Part shown: positions 51,588-58,715 of the stretch, piece after piece
Layout of the letters: every line of letters begins with the position of its first letter
How positions within the stretch are numbered: the first letter of the stretch is position 1
Source: Candidatus Mycobacterium wuenschmannii
GTDB lineage: Bacteria; Actinomycetota; Actinomycetes; Mycobacteriales; Mycobacteriaceae
Length of the DNA stretch: 64,000 nt
NCBI RefSeq assembly: GCF_030252325.1
Contig: NZ_CP126981.1
Coordinates: forward strand, 3,286,001 to 3,350,000
Direction of reading: 5' to 3'
Notes under the pieces: model-generated
Told to the model about the DNA's origin: nothing
The model's input: the letters and a program-made list of their open reading frames with translations, nothing else
The model's database searches: none
Position numbers and translations under genes: made by a program

Positions 51588-51871
51588 CCCGGCCCGGCGC
51601 GGGCGGCGGCGTGCACGGTGCCCCACGTCCCCACGCCTGCGTCGATTGTCACCACGACATCCAGGTCTTCGACCACGCAGCGGGCGGTGCCGGCTCGCAT
51701 CGCCCGCGCCACGTCGGCGGCCAGTGCACACGCCTGCGGTGTACCGGCCGGCACACGGGTCGCGCCCGCCAACGCGGCCAGGTCGGCGGCGGACTGAGCC
51801 CGGTGCCGGGCCACGACGACTGCGCCCAGGTAAGCGCCACCGACGGTGACGGCCAGCAGCACCGCCACCAT
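51584..51871 (-). CDS. TadE-like pilus-associated protein (Rv3654c type)
   Basis: At least 95 residues: a membrane helix (MVAVLLAVTVGGAYLGAVVV) followed by a small soluble domain with VARHRAQSAADLAALAGA, typical of this secretion-neighbourhood family, and two Cys (QACALA, ARCVVE). ATG at 51871 is a conservative start. The conserved segment DERGSVTVVAAA lies just upstream in frame, without an ordinary start codon between it and the TadE gene stop at 51906; a TTG at 51988 would include it. Last gene of the tad operon. Confidence 0.78.
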   Translation of the reverse strand: MVAVLLAVTVGGAYLGAVVVARHRAQSAADLAALAGATRVPAGTPQACALAADVARAMRAGTARCVVEDLDVVVTIDAGVGTWGTVHAAARAGPG

Positions 51872-51905
51872 TGCCGCGGCGACAACGGTGACCGAGCCCC
51901 GCTCG

Positions 51906-52205
51906 TCACTGCGGCTCGACCGCGGCCACCGCGGTCGCCGAGATGTGCAGCGCCCGAAGCAGAGTGGACCCGGCGGTGACCGTCGCAACGACGAAGTCAC
52001 CGTCGCGGCGCACGTGCACACCGGCTCCGGCAGGCGCGACCCCGCGGGCGGCGACGCTCGCCGTGCGCTCGTCGCCGCGCGCCGCCAGCCGGGCCGCCTC
52101 CCGCGCGGCGTCGATGCAGCGGACCTGTGCCGAGACCGCGGCAAGGCCGGCCAGACACAGCATGAGGACCGTGACCAAGGTAGCGACGCCGAACGCCGCC
52201 TCCAC
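51906..52205 (-). CDS. TadE-like pseudopilin (Rv3655c type)
   Basis: About 99 residues: hydrophobic helix (GVATLVTVLMLCLAGLAAVSA) and a short extracellular domain with AREAARLAARGD, as in TadE minor pilins. The type IV prepilin-like stretch GATTVEAAF is split by the only usual start (GTG at 52205, at the Val of TTVEAAF); the residues before it (ADDAGATT) are encoded in frame, but there is no ATG, GTG or TTG between them and the flp stop. So the true start may be an unusual codon, or the 5' end has been altered. Confidence 0.75.
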   Translation of the reverse strand: MEAAFGVATLVTVLMLCLAGLAAVSAQVRCIDAAREAARLAARGDERTASVAARGVAPAGAGVHVRRDGDFVVATVTAGSTLLRALHISATAVAAVEPQ

Positions 52206-52228
52206 GGTGGTCGCACCGGCGTCGTCGG

Positions 52229-52420
52229 CTAGGCCTTGGTGTTGAGAGCTCGGGCGATGATGTTCGTCAGCGCCGAGACGATCGAGTCGCCGGTGACGAC
52301 GCTGTAGAGCACCGCCGCGAAGGCAGCGGCGGCGATCGTCCCGATGGCGTATTCGACGGTGGACATGCCTGACTCGTCCGCCGCCAAAACTGCCAGACGG
52401 GCTTTTGTCATCTGAAACAT
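52229..52420 (-). CDS. flp: Flp-type IVb pilin
   Basis: A 63-residue prepilin. The leader MFQMTKARLAVLAADESG ends in Gly, and the mature protein would begin MSTVEYAIG with the Glu at +5 and Tyr at +6 that define Flp pilins. The hydrophobic helix follows. No prepilin peptidase gene is seen in the window. It lies inside the tad operon, 24 bases after the tadC-like gene. Confidence 0.94.
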   Translation of the reverse strand: MFQMTKARLAVLAADESGMSTVEYAIGTIAAAAFAAVLYSVVTGDSIVSALTNIIARALNTKA

Positions 52421-52444
52421 GTTGCTCTCCCTGGTTTTCCGATA

Positions 52445-53026
52445 TCACAACAATCCCGATTGCAGAAAGTCGCCGGCCAATCCCGCGATCACCGGGACGA
52501 TGCCGAGACAGACGAATGCCGGCAGGAAGCACAGGCCTAGCGGGCCGGAGATCAACACGCCCGCACGTTCGGCCGTCGCTGCGGCCTGGTGGACCGCGTC
52601 CTGCCGGCACTGCGCCGCGAGGCCGGCCACCGCCTCCGCCATCGCGACCCCCGAGGCCGAGGATCGCCGCGCCAGCCGCAGCAGGGCGACGATCTGCGGG
52701 TCGGCTACATCGGATCCCGCCGTCCACGCCACGTCCGGGTCCGCGCCCAGCGCCAGGAGATCGGCTGCCCGGCAGAGGATCTGCGCCAGTCGCGGCGGCG
52801 CCGCGGCTGCCGTGGCCGCCGCAGCGCTCGATACCGCCATCCCGGCCGCCAGGCACACCGCCAGCACGTCCAGGCTCGATGCAACGGCTAGCGGATCGGG
52901 TCGGTCGCGTTTGCGTATCGCCGCCAGCACGTTCGGGTTCGGCGGCGCGGCCCGCGCCCGCACGGCAGTGGGTCCGGCGCCGGCCACCAGTGCGGCCGCC
53001 AAAAGTGTTGCGGCGGCGATAGTCAC
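52445..53026 (-). CDS. TadC-like pilus platform protein
   Basis: A 193-residue inner-membrane protein of the type II secretion F family: hydrophobic N-terminus (2-20), a helical cytosolic segment with LDVLAVCLAAGM and LRLARRSSASGVAMAEAVAGLA, and a C-terminal membrane pair (ISGPLGLCFLPAFVCLGIVPVIAGL). The GTG start overlaps the tadB-like stop (GTGA). It matches Rv3657c and with TadB forms the assembly platform for Flp pilin. Confidence 0.9.
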   Translation of the reverse strand: MTIAAATLLAAALVAGAGPTAVRARAAPPNPNVLAAIRKRDRPDPLAVASSLDVLAVCLAAGMAVSSAAAATAAAAPPRLAQILCRAADLLALGADPDVAWTAGSDVADPQIVALLRLARRSSASGVAMAEAVAGLAAQCRQDAVHQAAATAERAGVLISGPLGLCFLPAFVCLGIVPVIAGLAGDFLQSGLL

Positions 53027-53805
53027 GCCAACGCCCGCTCGGTGATGTGGTCGGCCCACAGCAGCCCGCCGCACACCAACGTGAGCCCGATGACCAGGAG
53101 CCAGTCGCCGAGGTGGCCGCCGAACAGGAACGCCAGCGGGCGCGCGCCGATCAGCTGACCCATCACCACCGAGAGTGCGGGCAAGCTGGCGAGGATGGTC
53201 GCGGTGGCGCGTGCGCCCGCCATCGCGGAGCGCACGTGATCGGAGAAGCGTTGACGCTCAGCGATATCGCGTTGCGCCGCGTGCATCAGCGCGGACATGG
53301 CCAGACCATGGTCGGTCGCCAGTCGCCAACACACCGCGAGCCGATCCCAGTGCGGCTGCAGCACTGTACTTTCCCCGACGCCGCGCAGGCCCGCCGCGAC
53401 ATCGGCGCCCAGCCGGGCGCGGGCCGCCACCGCACGGCAGGCCTCGGCGACCGGTCCGGACGACTCGCGTGCAGCGACCCCGAAGGCAGTCGCCGGGTGG
53501 GCGCCCACCCGCAGTTCGCCCACGAGCACGTCGATCGCGGTGTGCAGTTGGTGGCTTTCGGATGCAGCGCAGCTTCCGCGACGTCGGCGGCGGTGGCGCA
53601 GAGCCAACGTCGCCGCGAGCACAATAGCCGCGAAAACCGTTGTCAACGGCAGCAATACAAAACTCACGCCGAGAACACCCAGCGCTGCCCATCCGACGGT
53701 GCGGACGCGCAGCCCCCGCCGGTGGGGATCGGTGAGGCGGGCGCGCGGCGAGGACGGGGCCACCAGCAGGGCACCCGCCAGCGAGATCACGGCCAGCCCG
53801 GTCAT
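53023..53805 (-). CDS. TadB-like pilus platform protein
   Basis: A 260-residue protein of the same T2SS-F family with helices at about 2-17, 27-45 and two at the C-terminus, and the cytosolic domain with LVGELRVGAHPATAF and MSALMHAAQRDIAERQRF. The start at 53805 overlaps the tadA stop by four bases. It corresponds to Rv3658c. Confidence 0.9.
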   Translation of the reverse strand: MTGLAVISLAGALLVAPSSPRARLTDPHRRGLRVRTVGWAALGVLGVSFVLLPLTTVFAAIVLAATLALRHRRRRRGSCAASESHQLHTAIDVLVGELRVGAHPATAFGVAARESSGPVAEACRAVAARARLGADVAAGLRGVGESTVLQPHWDRLAVCWRLATDHGLAMSALMHAAQRDIAERQRFSDHVRSAMAGARATATILASLPALSVVMGQLIGARPLAFLFGGHLGDWLLVIGLTLVCGGLLWADHITERALA

Positions 53806-54959
53806 GCCGGCCTCCGGTCGTGCAGCAGCCGACGGAAATCGGCGATCTCGTCGGTGACACCGCGTCCGGCGTGCCACACGGTGATCGCGCGCACGCGTTG
53901 GTCGACGCGACGCAGCACCGCGATCTCGGCGAGCTGCCGCCGGCCCGCGCGGTCGCGGGCGACGTGCAGGAGCACCTGGATGGCGGCGGCCAGTTGGCTG
54001 TGCAGGGCAGCGCAATCCAGGCCACCGAGCGCGCCGAGCGCCTCGAGCCGGGCCGGGACCTCGGCGGGATTGTTGGCATGCACGGTGCCGGCGCCCCCGT
54101 CGTGCCCGGTGTTGAGCGCTGCCAGCAGGTCCACCACCTCGGCGCCGCGAACTTCGCCGACCACGATCCGGTCGGGCCGCATCCGCAACGCCTGCCGAAC
54201 GAGTTGGCGCACGGTGACCTCACCAATGCCTTCGACGTTGGCGCACCGGGCTACAAGTCGCACGAAATGCGGGTGCGGCGGCGCCAACTCGGCGGCGTCC
54301 TCAACACAGACGATTCGCTCGTCGGGTGCGACCGCGGCGAGCATCGCCGACAGCAGCGTCGTCTTGCCCGCACCCGTTCCGCCCGATACCAGAAACGCCA
54401 GCCGCGCCGCGATGGTTGCATCGATCAATTCCGCTGCGGCAGAATCGATCGCGCCCGCACCAACCAACGCGGTGAGGTTTTGGGTGGCCGGCCGCAGCAC
54501 CCGCAGCGACAGGCAGGTCCCGCCGATCGCGACCGGCGGCAGCACGGCGTGCAGCCGGACCGAGACACCGCCGGGTCCGGTCAGCTGGCCGTCCACCCAG
54601 GGTTGCGCGTCGTCGAGCCGACGGCCCGCCGACAACGCCAGCCGCTGCGCCAGTCGTCGTACCGCGGCCTCGTCAGGGAAGCGAATATCGCTGCGCCGCA
54701 GACTTTTTCCATCGTCGATCCACACCGCGTCGGGCGCGGTGACGAGCACATCCGTCGTACCGTCGGCGCGCAGCAGCGGTTCCAGGATTCCGGCACCGGT
54801 CAACTCGGTCTGCAGCGTCCGCAGGTTGCTCAGCAATTCGGTATCACCGAGCACTCCGCCGGACTCGGCCCTGATCGCGTCGGCCACCACGTTGGGTCGC
54901 AAGGGAATCGACTCGGCGGCCAGCCGCTCTCGGACCCGGTCGATCAGCGGGTCGCTCAT
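53802..54959 (-). CDS. tadA: TadA/CpaF-type pilus assembly ATPase
   Basis: A 385-residue hexameric secretion ATPase that drives Flp pilus assembly. Walker A is SGGTGAGKT at 192-201, the Asp/His boxes include CVEDAAEL and ALNTGHDGGAGTVHAN, and RPDRIVVGEVRG is the Walker B region. The N-terminal domain has the CpaF pattern VLVTAPDAVWIDDG. Start and stop overlap the neighbouring genes by four bases each. Confidence 0.95.
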   Translation of the reverse strand: MSDPLIDRVRERLAAESIPLRPNVVADAIRAESGGVLGDTELLSNLRTLQTELTGAGILEPLLRADGTTDVLVTAPDAVWIDDGKSLRRSDIRFPDEAAVRRLAQRLALSAGRRLDDAQPWVDGQLTGPGGVSVRLHAVLPPVAIGGTCLSLRVLRPATQNLTALVGAGAIDSAAAELIDATIAARLAFLVSGGTGAGKTTLLSAMLAAVAPDERIVCVEDAAELAPPHPHFVRLVARCANVEGIGEVTVRQLVRQALRMRPDRIVVGEVRGAEVVDLLAALNTGHDGGAGTVHANNPAEVPARLEALGALGGLDCAALHSQLAAAIQVLLHVARDRAGRRQLAEIAVLRRVDQRVRAITVWHAGRGVTDEIADFRRLLHDRRPA

Positions 54960-56035
54960 GCCGCGCGGGCCTCGGCCGGATGTCCCGGGAGGACGGCGAG
55001 CACGGCCCGGGCCGCCGCCACGAGCGGTGAGCGGCGACCCAGGCGCACACCCCCGCGTTCGACCTGCTCCGCCAGCCTTGGTTGCGACTTCATCGACGCC
55101 AGCAGCGGCAACCCGGCAATCTGGGCGAATTCGTCCGCGCCCAGCCCGCCCGGTGACGGACCCCGCACCACCAGGCCGACATTGGGGTTGACCGCGGCGA
55201 GCACCGGTGCGATCGTCGCGGTCGCCGCGCACGCCCGCACATTGCAGGGACTCACGATGACGACGAGATCGGCTGTCTCCAAGGCGGTTTCGACGGCATC
55301 GGTCATCCGACGCGGTAGGTCGCACAGCACCGTCGCTCCGCCGCGCCGGCCCGCGTCGAGGACGGCGTGCACTGCGCCGCTGCCCAATTCGTGTCCGGCG
55401 CGGGTTCCCGACAGCAGGCTGATGCCGCGATGCCGCGGCAGCGCATCGCGCACCGCCGACCAAGTCAGCCGGCCGCCCTGGAGGGCGAGGTCCGGCCAGC
55501 GCACCCCGGGCGTCGTCTCCGCTCCGACCAGCAGGTCGATGCCGCCGGCCCAGGGGTCCAGGTCGACCAGCATCGCGTCCTTCGCCGCATCCGCCAGAGC
55601 CGCCGCGAGCAGCGAGGCGCCGGCGCCGCCGCACCCGCCAATCACCGCCAGCACAGCGCCGCGACCTTCGTCGTCGCGCAGCGTTTCGGCGGCTTCGGCC
55701 AGGTCACGGACCAAGTCGTGTTCCTGGGCGGGCAGCTGCAGCACCTGGCCGGCGCCGACGTCGACCGCCGCGGCCCACGTTTCCGGCGGCGGCTCACCGC
55801 CCGTCGCCACGATCACGTGTGCGCGGCGGGGCAAGCCGGTGAGCGCGCAGGCCCGGGCGGACGCCGCGTCGAGCACCACTGCCGCGGCTGCCGACCATGC
55901 TTTTCTGCCCACTGGCACTGCATCCGCGGCGTGCACGACGCGCACTCCGACTGCGGCCGCCACCCTGTCTACGTCGTCACGAAGGGCGGGGTCGGCGAGC
56001 ACGGCCAGGATCCCGCGAGACTCGCTGTTCGGCAT
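54956..56035 (-). CDS. ssd: Septum-site-determining-like ATPase Ssd (TadZ/CpaE type)
   Basis: A 359-residue MinD/ParA-superfamily protein. An N-terminal receiver-like domain is followed by the ATPase with the atypical Walker A GGCGGAGAS (lacking the usual Lys pattern of GKT), and LVDLDPWAGGIDLLVG as the switch motif. Homologue of Rv3660c, reported to affect septation when overproduced; in the tad operon it most likely places the pilus machine. It is the first gene of the operon. Confidence 0.92.
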   Translation of the reverse strand: MPNSESRGILAVLADPALRDDVDRVAAAVGVRVVHAADAVPVGRKAWSAAAAVVLDAASARACALTGLPRRAHVIVATGGEPPPETWAAAVDVGAGQVLQLPAQEHDLVRDLAEAAETLRDDEGRGAVLAVIGGCGGAGASLLAAALADAAKDAMLVDLDPWAGGIDLLVGAETTPGVRWPDLALQGGRLTWSAVRDALPRHRGISLLSGTRAGHELGSGAVHAVLDAGRRGGATVLCDLPRRMTDAVETALETADLVVIVSPCNVRACAATATIAPVLAAVNPNVGLVVRGPSPGGLGADEFAQIAGLPLLASMKSQPRLAEQVERGGVRLGRRSPLVAAARAVLAVLPGHPAEARAA

Positions 56036-56399
56036 GGGCTCACGGTGCCGAGACGCCGCACTGGCCGCCAGTCAGGCACCGGGTTCGTGTGGATAACGAG
56101 AGGGTCGAGCTAAGAATTGCCCGACAAAAGGGACGACCCCCGCCAGGGGGGGAGGAGGCGAGGGTCGTCGTGAATCAGCCCCGGGGGGTCGGGCTGATAC
56201 ACCCTCGGCAAAGCCGAGTGATACTTACTATACACACGAGAGTGTGAGGCAGCGCAAGGGTTGGCCGCGAAGATTAGGTATGACCTTTAAGTAGCTGAAC
56301 CAAACGTATCGCTGGTATCACACGTAACCGCACCACGTTTGACCGGCACTTTTGCCGACACCATCGCGATCAGCCGCCGCGCCGCCCTATGCTGTGGCG
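56036..56399. other. Intergenic region between ssd and the HAD phosphatase gene
   Basis: A 364-base region. It contains the ssd leader (56036-56120), the 6C-type sRNA (56122-56220) with its -10 TATAGT (minus strand, 56227-56232), and the promoter of the HAD gene with TATGCT at 56388-56393. No protein-coding gene is visible. Confidence 0.8.
56122..56220 (-). ncRNA. 6C-type small RNA (B11 homologue)
   Basis: On the minus strand three hairpins follow a -10 box TATAGT: CTCGGCTTTGCCGAG; ATCAGCCC-GACCCCCC-GGGGCTGAT; and GACGACCCTCGCC-TCCTCCCCCCT-GGCGGGGGTCGTC, then CCCTTTTG as terminator. Two hairpin loops contain runs of six C, the hallmark of the actinobacterial 6C RNA family. The location between the ssd gene and the Rv3661-type gene is that of B11 (ncRv13660c) in M. 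tuberculosis. The C-rich loops act on mRNA by pairing with G-rich leaders. About 99 bases; ends are estimated. Confidence 0.87.
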
Positions 56400-57248
56400 G
56401 TGACCGTTTCCGACTCGGCCGCTGACCAGCAAACTTCGCCGACGCCTACCGGTCCTACGCCGCGCACAGCGGCTTTTTTCGATTTGGACAAAACGATCAT
56501 CGCCAAGTCCAGCACGCTGGCGTTCAGCAAACCCTTTTTCGCGCAGGGGCTGATCAATCGCAGGGCCGTCCTCAAATCGAGCTACGCCCAGTTTCTTTTT
56601 CTGCTGTCGGGCGCCGATCACGACCAGATGGACCGGATGCGAATCCATCTGACCAACATGTGCACCGGCTGGGACGTCGAGCAGATCAAGACGATCGTCA
56701 ACGAAACGCTGCACGACATCGTCACCCCGCTGGTGTTCGCCGAGGCCGCCGACCTGATCGCCAGCCACAAGCTGTGCGGCCGGGACGTGGTGGTGGTGTC
56801 GGCCTCCGGCGAGGAACTGGTCGCGCCGATCGCCCGCGCCCTCGGCGCCACCCACGCGATGGCCACGAAGATGGTCGTCGAGGACGGCAAGTACACCGGC
56901 GATATCGGTTTCTACTGCTTCGGCGAGGGCAAAGTGCAGGCGATTCGCGAGCTGGCCGCGCGCGAGGGCTACCCGCTCGAGCACTGCTACGCATACTCGG
57001 ACTCGATCACCGACATGCCGATGCTGGAGGTCGTCGGGCATCCGAGCGTGGTCAATCCCGATCGCGCGCTGCGCCGCGAGGCGACCGCCCGCGACTGGCC
57101 GGTGCTGGAGTTTTCCCGCCCGGTGTCGCTGCGCGACCGCATTCCGGCGCCGTCGGGGGCCGCGATGGCCACCACCGCGGCGGTGGGGATCAGCGCCTTG
57201 GCCGCCGGCGCTTTGACCTACTCGCTGCTGCGCCGGCTGTCGCTGTAG
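56400..57248 (+). CDS. HAD-family phosphatase with C-terminal membrane anchor (Rv3661 type)
   Basis: 282 residues of the SerB-like HAD-IB group. Motif I is FFDLDKTI with nucleophile Asp28 and Asp30, motif II VVSASGEE, and motif IV YSDSITDMPML. It ends with a hydrophobic helix (about 254-275) that would hold it in the membrane, unlike SerB. The substrate is not known; phosphoserine or a lysophospholipid are possible. GTG at 56400 is preferred; TATGCT seven bases before suggests a leaderless mRNA starting directly at GTG. It lies between two sRNA genes. Confidence 0.9.
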   Translation: MTVSDSAADQQTSPTPTGPTPRTAAFFDLDKTIIAKSSTLAFSKPFFAQGLINRRAVLKSSYAQFLFLLSGADHDQMDRMRIHLTNMCTGWDVEQIKTIVNETLHDIVTPLVFAEAADLIASHKLCGRDVVVVSASGEELVAPIARALGATHAMATKMVVEDGKYTGDIGFYCFGEGKVQAIRELAAREGYPLEHCYAYSDSITDMPMLEVVGHPSVVNPDRALRREATARDWPVLEFSRPVSLRDRIPAPSGAAMATTAAVGISALAAGALTYSLLRRLSL

Positions 57249-57349
57249 CCGCTCTCAGCAAACTTTTGTTGTCACGGCCCCGCATCGGTTTGATGTTTTC
57301 GTCGCAATTGGCTCTTGATGTGACCGGGGTCACGGAGTACAAAGGACTC

Positions 57350-57648
57350 ACGGAAGCCCGGTAAGGCCAAGGTCGATCCGGAAGAGAAGGGCCGATCTCC
57401 CGAACGCGGCGTCCGAGCACGGTTCTCGGCACCCACGCGGAGTCATAGCCGCGATAATGGCAGAAGTGTTGCGGGCCTGCGTAATTGCGAAGAGTGACCG
57501 GTATTGACGGCCCTTTGGGTGGGGCAGCAACTGGAAGCATCGCAAGAACGCCGAGGCCATCCCACGCAACCCACAGGTGCACGCATGGTAACCGAGATCC
57601 GTGCTAGCGGGCGGCGAGCCGAAGTCCTTCGGTGCGTCGCCCGCTTTA
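57350..57648 (+). ncRNA. Ms1/MTS2823-type 6S-like RNA
   Basis: A strong vegetative promoter is visible: -35 TTGATG (57315-57320), 17-base spacer, -10 TACAAA (57338-57343), start expected near 57350. The transcript would end about 57648 at a terminator with stem GCGGGCGGCG/CGTCGCCCGC and TTTATTCGTT. The length of about 300 bases, absence of a conserved reading frame, and location between the Rv3661 and Rv3662c counterparts match MTS2823 of M. tuberculosis and Ms1 of M. smegmatis. Ms1 binds the RNA polymerase core (without sigma factor) in stationary phase. Identity by position and architecture, not by alignment. Confidence 0.87.
57606..57648 (+). terminator. Rho-independent terminator of the Ms1-type RNA
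   Basis: GCGGGCGGCG pairs with CGTCGCCCGC around an inner hairpin CCGAAG-TC-CTTCGG; TTTATTCGTT follows. Its T-rich end reaches to the stop codon of the convergent gene. Confidence 0.85.
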
Positions 57649-57654
57649 TTCGTT

Positions 57655-58425
57655 CTAGTGCCCGCTTCCGCCCTGCTCGCTGAGCGTTTCAGCAATCGCC
57701 AGCGCCTCCTGCGCGCCGTCACGCAGCGCGCGACAGGACAGCACCAACCACTTGCTCATGCCCTCGGCCGTCCCGGCCCCGAAGCCGGCCAGCGCGTCGC
57801 GGTAGTCGGCCGCCCGCCGCATCCAGGCCACCTCCGGCACGCCCAGCCCGTGCGGGTCGAGTCCGCTCGCGATCGTGACCAACCGCGACACAGCGCGCGC
57901 CACCACGCCGTCCGCGCTGCCGAACGGCGCGAGGGTCAGGAGCTCGCCGTGCGCGACGGCAGCGATCACCGGTGCCGGCGCCGCGGTGCCACCCGACACG
58001 ATCCGCGCGAGCAGTTCCAACCGGGGCCCGATGTCCGGGTCGGTGCGCGGACGGCCCAGGCGGCCCTCCTCGACGCGGTCGGCTGCGGCCAGCATGTGCA
58101 GCCGGGCCAGCGCCTGCAACGGCGCGCGCTGCCAGACCGCGACTAGGTTGGTCTCGCCGCCCTCCAGCGCCTGGGCGACACGCAGCGCCCCGGCGAACAC
58201 CGGGTCGTTGAGGGCGGGTACGGCTTCGACGTCCTCGAGCTTGTGGCCGCCGCCGTCCAGCACCGCCGACGCGCGTGCCGACCGCAGCGCGGCCTCGGCG
58301 GCGGTCACCGGCCATCGCCGCAGGTTGGCACGGTGCCGGTGCGCCCGGCCGAGCGCCTCGCGGGCCTGCTCGCTCGCAGCGGCGACGCCGGGCAGCTCGA
58401 TCAGCGGAGCCAGCGGATCAGTCAC
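57655..58425 (-). CDS. Conserved hypothetical protein (Rv3662c type)
   Basis: 256 residues, soluble, mostly helical and Ala/Arg rich. The region ANLRRWPVTAAEAALRSARASAVLDGG resembles the N-terminal helical segment of Fic-like proteins, but the Fic core HPFxxGNGR is absent, so it cannot be an AMP-transferase of that type. Function unknown. It is transcribed towards the Ms1-type RNA. Confidence 0.83.
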   Translation of the reverse strand: MTDPLAPLIELPGVAAASEQAREALGRAHRHRANLRRWPVTAAEAALRSARASAVLDGGGHKLEDVEAVPALNDPVFAGALRVAQALEGGETNLVAVWQRAPLQALARLHMLAAADRVEEGRLGRPRTDPDIGPRLELLARIVSGGTAAPAPVIAAVAHGELLTLAPFGSADGVVARAVSRLVTIASGLDPHGLGVPEVAWMRRAADYRDALAGFGAGTAEGMSKWLVLSCRALRDGAQEALAIAETLSEQGGSGH

Positions 58426-58450
58426 GGCTTGTCAGGATAAGCCGTCGCCG

Positions 58451-58715
58451 GCATGCCTTAACAGCGCCGCTCCTCCTCATCGCTGCGCTCTGCATCGTCG
58501 CCGGCGCGCGTCAACTGCGCCGCTCCTCCTCATCGCTGCGCTCTGCATCGTCGCCGGCATGCGTCAACTGCGCCGCTCCTCCTCATCGCTGCGCTCTGCA
58601 TCGTCGCCGGCGCGCGTTAACTGCGCCGCTCCTCCTCATCGCTGCGCTCTGCATCGTCGCCGGCATGCGTCAACTGCGCCGCTCCTCCTCATCGCTGCGC
58701 TCTGCATCGTCGCCG
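58451..58715. repeat. 53-bp MIRU-like tandem repeat, five copies
   Basis: The unit core GCCGCTCCTCCTCATCGCTG begins at 58466, 58519, 58572, 58625 and 58678: an exact 53-base period. Copies differ at a few bases, with GCCGGCGCG alternating with GCCGGCATG at one junction. The array begins just upstream of the Rv3662c-type gene and its last copy enters the dppD gene, encoding the C-terminus [13 protein letters not shown] and the stop codon at 58670. Size, sequence flavour and the overlap with a stop codon are those of mycobacterial interspersed repetitive units. Confidence 0.9.

Larger units (their letters stand above)
57249..57654. other. Intergenic region carrying the Ms1-type RNA
   Basis: A 406-base stretch between convergent genes, nearly all of which is the predicted sRNA (57350-57648) and its promoter (57315-57343). 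No protein-coding gene is visible. Confidence 0.85.
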
